The notes under the pieces are model-generated. The model had not been told where the DNA came from. It ran no database searches and worked only from the letters and a program-made list of their open reading frames with translations. DNA of 64,000 nt from Promicromonospora soli (GTDB lineage: Bacteria > Actinomycetota > Actinomycetes > Actinomycetales > Cellulomonadaceae). Where the stretch lies: positions 324,117-388,116 of the forward strand of contig NZ_BNAS01000003.1 in NCBI RefSeq assembly GCF_014653785.1. Direction: 5' to 3'. Made by a program: the position numbers and the translations under genes. This document shows, one piece after another, positions 59,301 through 64,000 of the stretch (positions are counted from its first letter, which is position 1; each line of letters begins with the position of its first letter).

Positions 59301-60648
59301 GCTCGCCGACGTGACCGGCGGCGGGATGGTCCCGATCACCGTCGACCACACCACCGCGGACGGCACGACGGCGGCCACTGTGCTCGGCACGACCGACGGC
59401 AAACAGCTGTACGCCTCGGACGAGAGCAACCTCGTCGACCTCTCCGAGGCCCAGGTGATCAAGGCTGACGGTTCACCCGACCCGGACAAGGCCACCCAGT
59501 CGGCGACCATGTTCGACGGGAAGGCCTCGACCTTCAGCAACATCGCCACCGTCGCCGGCCAGGCCGACCTGGTCTGGGACTTCGGCGAGGGCACGCAGAT
59601 CGCCGTCGACCGCCTCGACTACCTGGCGCGCCAGCACGACGAGGGCATGCGGCAGATGGACAACCTGGTCTTCGAAGGCTCGAACGACCTCGAGAACTGG
59701 ACGACCCTGACCGACCCGACGCGCAAGACCCTCGCGTGGCAGAACCTCGAGTCCTCCGGAGACGAGGCCTACCGCTACCTCCGGGTCAGGAACGGCATGC
59801 TGATCCATATCGCCGAGCTCCGCCTCTTCGGTGAGCCCGTGTACGACATCGACCCGCTCCTCGAGCGCGCCGACGCCGTGGACCTGAGCACCTACACCCA
59901 GGGGTCCAGGCTCCTGTTCCCGCGCGAGGTCGCCGCGGTCCGCGAGGCGCTCGCCGAACCGGACGCCGACGAGCAGGCGCTCGCACAGCGTCTCGTCGAC
60001 GCCTGGGACCTCCTGGACACCCTGGAGACCGAGGCGCCCGCGACGTTCGAGCAGTCCTGGGTCACCGCGAGCACCGCGACCGCCGACGGCGCGACGAGCG
60101 CGGCGGCGAACGGCTGGCGCATGTTCGACGGGAACACCGGCACGTACACCGACACGACCACGACGTCGTGCACGAACACGGTGCTCCCGACCGACGGGAC
60201 CGCGTTCAAGGTGGTCGGCATCAAGTACTTCCCGCGGGACAGAGCGTATGCGCGGGCGACCGGCATCGGCATCCAGGGCTCCAACGACGACGGCGCCACC
60301 TGGACGCAGTTCGCGAGCACGGGGACCCCGGTCCGTGGCTGGAACACGGTCAACCTGACCGAACCCGTCCACTACGGGGGCCTGCGCCTCAGCGGCGGCA
60401 ACGGCTTCTGCAACGTGGCCGAGCTCCAGTTCATCGTGGAGGTCATCGACAAGTCCGGCCTCGCCGTATATCTGGACGACGCCGCAGGGCTGACCGAGGC
60501 CGACTGGACCCCGGAGTCCTGGGCCGCCTTGACGGCCGCGCGTGACGCCGCCCTAGCCGTCGCCGATGACAAGGGCGCCACCCAGGAGGAGGTGGACGCT
60601 GCCGCCGGAGATCTCGCCGACGCGATCGCCGGCCTGAGAAGGGCCTAG
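56371..60648 (+). CDS. Secreted alginate-lyase-like multidomain protein
   Basis: The 1425-residue exported protein has a signal peptide (SRVPATIAALAIVATTLVVAP, cut near AAAA-GYED). The alginate-lyase-like alpha/alpha domain spans about 45-400, with NFNHGGLRGRETRDSFG, RWMNQHNFGVIGRVA and the signature QVREMGRDQAHGEANIDN near residue 308. It continues with a beta-sandwich, a putative Ig module (ATLDAGTGKVSWNPADGD), three discoidin-like modules (about 770-910, 1013-1157, 1227-1357), an Ig-like spacer and a FIVAR-like end. It probably cleaves a uronic-acid polymer outside the cell; the exact substrate is unknown. No sorting signal is present. AAAGGAAG precedes the ATG at 56371. Confidence 0.88.
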   Translation: MKQARRRERSRVPATIAALAIVATTLVVAPSAAAAGYEDLLTDNVVSINETVSDAGFVHPGVGLSANHLRNAQEMVRTGHEPWTSYFDAMTTTGAASTTYRASNSKSAAQPDVALDPNFNHGGLRGRETRDSFGALTQSLMWVMTGNEVYRKNTIQVLRTWASMNPDGYKYFADAHIHTGHPLYQFLMAAEIVRATEPLADDTPGTQDGYDVVWSAEDDARLLTNFANPVVEKFLFSNERWMNQHNFGVIGRVATAIYADDTEGYAKGVEWFTVNSGDTAYDNGAMAPLMPLIEADDPINPYGHDFVQVREMGRDQAHGEANIDNFTALARMLHVQDTKVDPAAGTVSTAEDAVSSYDFLDKRLLDGANTMYGFMQGAFTPWVEERGEGWNGTISQAYRGRLFDPLSELYYQYKYERGVDVEAEAPWLAKLHSRRDGPLYYNGTGASNFWGQGDKNPEYWVAFPEELAGTAPVAQPADPDLGFDRWSLQLDDRTEIVTEGDATFARAHVTEEGTTSVISRLMHDHNGVNGLLLRSDGRATLEVLDKEEASGLNPYEDEATAMATVEVPDTGGEWRYVTYPEGGSYTGFYRLIGAEGTTVDLDSVRLQADKSLTSPKFEQTTDAYYLWAGAESQFDLSAADAGGSVAYEAAGLPEGATLDAGTGKVSWNPADGDRGSHEVQIVADDGESIAARTFELIVEKNRPKMIDRAVADGVDADAVYTTETHAPYETMLRAARDASESGTDEEFRTAFEALLVGIDELELLNPTLGDGSLDYGNGVVTPTVINDGAVDALTDDADSSVGDLRAGYFTLDFGTRYRVSPEEFGVQARFTFGMRSAGTNVYGSNDGVTWVLLTERMTSDTNEMETIPVVEEHRGKEFRYLKVQLDEPAPPIDPAYPGIWSFAEFHIFGERSEVPGTITDVTMASADAVDGRVTNGDTVTVNLLSPTPVSDVAVTIGGQEAEVTSPDQGTTWAATTELADVTGGGMVPITVDHTTADGTTAATVLGTTDGKQLYASDESNLVDLSEAQVIKADGSPDPDKATQSATMFDGKASTFSNIATVAGQADLVWDFGEGTQIAVDRLDYLARQHDEGMRQMDNLVFEGSNDLENWTTLTDPTRKTLAWQNLESSGDEAYRYLRVRNGMLIHIAELRLFGEPVYDIDPLLERADAVDLSTYTQGSRLLFPREVAAVREALAEPDADEQALAQRLVDAWDLLDTLETEAPATFEQSWVTASTATADGATSAAANGWRMFDGNTGTYTDTTTTSCTNTVLPTDGTAFKVVGIKYFPRDRAYARATGIGIQGSNDDGATWTQFASTGTPVRGWNTVNLTEPVHYGGLRLSGGNGFCNVAELQFIVEVIDKSGLAVYLDDAAGLTEADWTPESWAALTAARDAALAVADDKGATQEEVDAAAGDLADAIAGLRRA

Positions 60649-60661
60649 CTGCTCGACGCCG

Positions 60662-60690
60662 AGGGCCCCAAGCTTCAAGCTTGGGGCCCT
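60662..60690 (+). terminator. Terminator after the secreted lyase-like gene
   Basis: AGGGCCCCAAGCTT and AAGCTTGGGGCCCT form a perfect 14-bp inverted repeat separated by one C, followed by TGGTCTTTC. It is 13 bases beyond the stop codon. Confidence 0.85.
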
Positions 60691-60770
60691 TGGTCTTTCA
60701 TTCGCCTCTTTCGAGGTCCGGGTGCGATCGTCTCAATCTGAGTCCGGTTCGGGTGAGGGCGACGGCGGCG

Positions 60771-62822
60771 TCACTCAATCTCGAAGATCCGCGCGGCGGG
60801 ACCGGCGGGCACCTCGACGACCGGCACACCACCGGCCGTGCGGACCGGCCACTCCGGCAACGCGACCGGATAGACCTGCTTGACGGTCCGCCCACGCAGC
60901 CCCGGCAGCGTGATCTCCGCGGCCGCGCCGCGCGACCACAGCGCCAGCAGCGACTCGGAACCGGCGTCCAGCTGCAGCGCGATCACGTCGTCGTCCCAAC
61001 CCGGGAGGCCGAGCGGCCACACCGGGTGCGCCTCGGCGATGCGGTGCCGCCAGTCCTTGTGGAGCGCGACGGCTTCGCGCACCAGCGCGAACCGCTCCTC
61101 GCTGAGCCCGCCGAGGAACCCGGAGAGGTAGAGCCGGCCCATGACTCCCGCCGTCATCGCGAACGCTGTCTCATCGATGCTCATCGACTCGGCCGGGTAG
61201 GCCCAGTTACCGGCCTGCTCGGGGAGGACGCTCGCGGGCGCGGCGGCTGCGATCGGCGCGTACCGCCGGAAGTCCTGCTGGTCGCTGGTGGACTGCAGGT
61301 GCGCCACGGACAGCAGGTTGTAGTCCATGCGCATCCCGCCCGAGGAGCAGCTCTCGAACAGGACCTCGGGGTGCCGCACCTGGGCGTCGCTCAGCCAGTC
61401 GCGGAAGGCCCGGGTGTGCCCCAGGAGCCCGGCCCCGGGCCCGACGGCGTCCACGTCGGTGCCGACGCCCGAGTTCACGTTGTAGTCGAGCTTGAAGAAC
61501 TCGATCCCGAACTCCGCAACGAGCCGGTCCACGGCCTCGTCCAGGTGGGCACGCGCCGCAGGGTGCCGGAAGTCGAGCTGGAAGTGCCCGGTCTCGCTGA
61601 CACGCCGGCCCAACCGCCGGAAGAACGCCTCCTCGGGCAGCTGCTGTCCCAGCGCCGCATTGGCGCCGACCGCCTCGGGTTCGAGCCAGATCCCCGGGCG
61701 CATCCCCTTGGCGCGGATCGCGTCGATGACCGAGATGAGGCCGCCGTCGAACTGCCCGGGGGCCTCGTGCCAGTCGCCCGCGTCCGTCCACCAGTTGCCG
61801 CTGCCGAACCATCCGGCGTCGATGCAGAAGTATTCCGCGCCCGCTTCGGCCGCCCCCTCGATGAGCGGCAGCTCCTTCTCCGTCGACGGACCGGCCATGA
61901 GCGTGTTCATGAAGTCGTTGTAGACCACGGGAAGCCCCGCATCGACCGGCCGCAGCTGGCGGATCGCGCGCCGGTAGTCGGTCAGCGCCGCGAAGGCCGC
62001 GTCCCGTCCGCCGTCCGCGACGCAGAACCCGGCGGGCACCGTCGTGAACTCGTCGCCGGGCGCCAGGCGCTCGGCGAACTGGTGGTACAGGTCGGTCGGG
62101 CCGTACACACCGACGGTGACCGCGCCCTCGTTCTGAGTCGCCTCCCAGTGCCAGCCCGCGCTGGTCTCGACCTGCCAAGCGATCGAAGGCCCGTCATCGA
62201 TCGCGAGGACGCCGGTGGGCAGGAACTCGCCGCTCGAGAAGGAGCCGTGGCTGGTCACCGCGAAGTTCCCGCGATTGCGCCGGCCGTGGAACTCCGGGTT
62301 CACATTCGGCAGCAGCTCCGCGACAGGGCGCTGCTGCCAGCGCCCTTCGGCGAGCCATTCGCTCTCGCCCCAGAGCAGGTCGTGCGCCCCCTCCGGGACG
62401 GACACCAGCCCGGAGCTCACGGAGAGGAGCATGAGATCGCTCGGGGTGCCGTTGCGAACGGTGTGCCGGATCTGGACTCCCGGCCCTGCCGCCCGGAAGA
62501 CGCTGGTCACCTCGAGGCCGCTCGCCGGATCGTGCTGGCGAATCCGCAGCTCGTCGCCGAGCGCTTCGTGGCCGGTGTAGCGGAGCCGCAGCCCGGCCCC
62601 CCAGAGCAGGAGGCTCTGGTTGTGGCGGGCGCGGTGCTCCCCGGCGGTGCTCACGTCGACGATCGCCGAGGGCGCGGCCACGGAGGCGGAGTCCGGGCCG
62701 GTCGCCCAGTGGACGAGCCGGACGGGGTGGTCGTCGCCGTGGTCGAACCGCAGGTGCAGTCCGGGCTGGGCCCACTCGATGGCAGGTTCGCGGTCGCGGT
62801 GCTGCGGCTCGGTAGACGTCAC
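60771..62822 (-). CDS. GH36 alpha-galactosidase
   Basis: The 683-residue enzyme has an N-terminal beta-supersandwich and a TIM barrel. YFCIDAGWFGSGNWW and GIWLEPEAVG are typical of GH36. The nucleophile Asp is in FFKLDYNVNSG near residue 446, and the acid/base Asp in ESCSSGGMRMDYN near 500. There is no signal peptide, so it removes alpha-galactose inside the cell. The GTG at 62820-62822 has GGAG eight bases upstream; a longer frame would run over the operator and is rejected. It is divergent from a LacI gene and single. Confidence 0.92.
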   Translation of the reverse strand: MTSTEPQHRDREPAIEWAQPGLHLRFDHGDDHPVRLVHWATGPDSASVAAPSAIVDVSTAGEHRARHNQSLLLWGAGLRLRYTGHEALGDELRIRQHDPASGLEVTSVFRAAGPGVQIRHTVRNGTPSDLMLLSVSSGLVSVPEGAHDLLWGESEWLAEGRWQQRPVAELLPNVNPEFHGRRNRGNFAVTSHGSFSSGEFLPTGVLAIDDGPSIAWQVETSAGWHWEATQNEGAVTVGVYGPTDLYHQFAERLAPGDEFTTVPAGFCVADGGRDAAFAALTDYRRAIRQLRPVDAGLPVVYNDFMNTLMAGPSTEKELPLIEGAAEAGAEYFCIDAGWFGSGNWWTDAGDWHEAPGQFDGGLISVIDAIRAKGMRPGIWLEPEAVGANAALGQQLPEEAFFRRLGRRVSETGHFQLDFRHPAARAHLDEAVDRLVAEFGIEFFKLDYNVNSGVGTDVDAVGPGAGLLGHTRAFRDWLSDAQVRHPEVLFESCSSGGMRMDYNLLSVAHLQSTSDQQDFRRYAPIAAAAPASVLPEQAGNWAYPAESMSIDETAFAMTAGVMGRLYLSGFLGGLSEERFALVREAVALHKDWRHRIAEAHPVWPLGLPGWDDDVIALQLDAGSESLLALWSRGAAAEITLPGLRGRTVKQVYPVALPEWPVRTAGGVPVVEVPAGPAARIFEIE

Positions 62823-62856
62823 TGTCTCACTCCATTGGGGAAAAGGCACGGGCGGT

Positions 62857-62872
62857 CCGTGAACCTTCACGG
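62857..62872. promoter_or_regulatory. Operator between GH36 and lacI
   Basis: CCGTGAA-CC-TTCACGG has perfect 7-base arms and the same core as the sites at 52774, 52794 and 56221. It lies 35 bases upstream of the GH36 start and 66 bases from the divergent lacI start. Confidence 0.8.
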
Positions 62873-62937
62873 TAGCGAATCGGGATGCGCACGGACAACC
62901 GACGAGGCCGTCGATCGCGGGGTGTCATGATGTCGGC

Positions 62938-63963
62938 GTGGTGAAGATGAGCGATGTGGCACTCGAAGCCGGGGTCTCGAAGATGACGGTCTCGAATGTC
63001 ATCAACGGGCGGCCGGGGGCGAGCGATGACACGCGTGCCCGCGTGCTCGACGCCGTGGCCCGGCTGGGCTATCAGGTGAACGCGACCGCGCGGCAGCTGC
63101 GGGCCGGCCGCAGCGGCGCGATCGGTCTGCTGGTTCCTCACCTGGACGGGCCCTACTACTCGCACCTCGCGGCTCGCCTGGACACGTTGGCGCAGTCGCG
63201 GGGGTACCACGTGATCCTCGAGCGCACCGGCGCGAGCAGGGAGGGAGAGCTTGCTGCCATCTCCGCCGAGCGGGTGCAGCCCTACGACGGCGTCGTGTTC
63301 AGCCCGGTACAGGTCGACACGGCGGACGTGCGCCGTGCTGGTATCGAGGTCCCGGTCGTCCTGCTCGGCGAGCGGCGCCTGTCCGGCGAGTTCGACCACG
63401 TGATGATGGACAACGTCGGCGGTGCCGAGCTCGCGACGTCCTACATGCTCGAACGCGGCGCTCGGCGCATCGCCCTGATCGGTGGCCGCCGAGAGGACGG
63501 CGTCGACAGCATGGCGACGCTGCGCAGTCGCGGCTACCGCAAGGCGCACGCCGGGGCGGGCGTGCCGGTCGACGAGCGGCTCATCGTCGACGCGGCCTCG
63601 TACAACACGAAGGACGGCTATGAGGCCGTCATGCGGCTCCATCGCGACGGCGTCTCGTTCGACGGAGCTTTCGCCCTGACCGACGCGGCCGCGATGGGTG
63701 CCCTGCGCGCGCTGGCCGACGTCGGCCTGCGCGTCCCCGACGACGTCCAGGTGGTCGGCTTCGACAACGACGCGGAGAGTGAGTACCTCATCCCACGCCT
63801 GACCACCATGGACCCCGAAAACGACTTGATGGCCGAACGCATCATGGAGCTGCTCCTGCAGCGCCTCGAGACCGGTGCGCCCGCCGTCGGCGAGGTGGTG
63901 GAGGCGGTGATGTCGGCTCGGATCGTGGTGCGGGAGTCGACGCTCTCTCGCGTACGCGGTTAG
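62938..63963 (+). CDS. LacI family transcriptional regulator
   Basis: The 341-residue repressor has the LacI headpiece MSDVALEAGVSKMTVSNVINGR and VLDAVARLGYQVNATARQLRAGRSG. A sugar-binding domain follows: IGLLVPHLDGPYYSHLAARL, HVMMDNVGGAELATSYMLERGARRI, FALTDAAAMGALRALADVG, VQVVGFDNDAESEYLIPRLTTM. It is divergent from GH36 across one CGTGAA-type operator. The recognition-helix text differs from the other LacI in the locus (SKMTVSNVING against SRQTVTRAMND), so the two may read different sites or effectors. GTG 62938 or 62941 are the possible starts. Confidence 0.92.
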   Translation: MVKMSDVALEAGVSKMTVSNVINGRPGASDDTRARVLDAVARLGYQVNATARQLRAGRSGAIGLLVPHLDGPYYSHLAARLDTLAQSRGYHVILERTGASREGELAAISAERVQPYDGVVFSPVQVDTADVRRAGIEVPVVLLGERRLSGEFDHVMMDNVGGAELATSYMLERGARRIALIGGRREDGVDSMATLRSRGYRKAHAGAGVPVDERLIVDAASYNTKDGYEAVMRLHRDGVSFDGAFALTDAAAMGALRALADVGLRVPDDVQVVGFDNDAESEYLIPRLTTMDPENDLMAERIMELLLQRLETGAPAVGEVVEAVMSARIVVRESTLSRVRG

Positions 63964-63999
63964 TCGTCGATCGGGCACGGCTTCTCTTCCTTGATGTCG
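63960..63999 (-). CDS. C-terminal end of an unidentified protein at the right edge
   Basis: Reading leftward from the edge, one frame gives DIKEEKPCPIDD and then TAA at 63960-63962, overlapping the lacI stop codon tail to tail. The text is plausible as a protein C-terminus, but at 12 codons it cannot be identified. Confidence 0.35.
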   Translation of the reverse strand, partial: DIKEEKPCPIDD

Positions 64000-64000
64000 T

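Overview
The window is a GC-rich (about 70% G+C), gene-dense actinobacterial chromosome segment. It carries AdnA/AdnB, UvrD2, mycoredoxin, WhiB7 with its AT-hook, DUF3107, DUF3152 and a YlbL-type Lon-like protease, a set typical of Actinomycetota. The gene order and the many intracellular glycosidases suggest a plant- or soil-associated member of Micrococcales, perhaps Promicromonosporaceae or Cellulomonadaceae. That placement is inference from gene content, not a database match.

Region 1 (1-33.3 kb) is core chromosome. In order: a DUF1003 protein with a soluble MgtE_N/CBS protein; a general stress protein; aminopeptidase P with an alpha/beta hydrolase; a PHP phosphoesterase with a MarC protein; a DEAD-box helicase; DUF3107 and DUF3152 genes; a TetR regulator divergent from a hydrolase; and the AdnAB helicase-nuclease. 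These are followed by a kinase-like gene, NudC, mycoredoxin, UvrD2 and WhiB7. WhiB7 has a 400-base leader with two small ORFs, an intrinsic terminator and a competing helix. A ThiF-like protein, two zincin proteases, a YlbL-like protease, a UPF0182 membrane protein and an orphan nicotianamine-synthase-like gene complete the region.

Region 2 (33.4-39.2 kb) is a junction. An initiator tRNA-fMet gene is followed directly by an IS481-family element flanked by 16-bp direct repeats made of the tRNA 3' end. Next come a broken Nudix gene, a LacI-type operator, a large secreted modular GH43 enzyme, and a degraded second copy of the tRNA-fMet sequence at 39.1 kb. This looks like a 5.6-kb insertion in a tRNA-fMet locus, without a visible integrase.

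Region 3 (39.2-41.9 kb) holds a MoaF-like gene divergent from a zinc alcohol dehydrogenase and a SnoaL-like protein.

Region 4 (41.9-64.0 kb) is a glycan-utilisation locus. A leftward set of genes encodes GH95, a LacI regulator, two permeases, a binding lipoprotein, GH2, GH43, GH29 and GH31. To its right lie a large secreted alginate-lyase-like modular protein, a GH36 alpha-galactosidase and a second LacI regulator. Three promoter regions share the operator core CGTGAA-NN-TTCACG. No transporter ATPase is encoded, so a shared MsiK-type ATPase elsewhere is expected. The logic appears to be secreted depolymerisation, oligosaccharide import, then cytoplasmic removal of fucose, galactose, xylose or arabinose under LacI repression.
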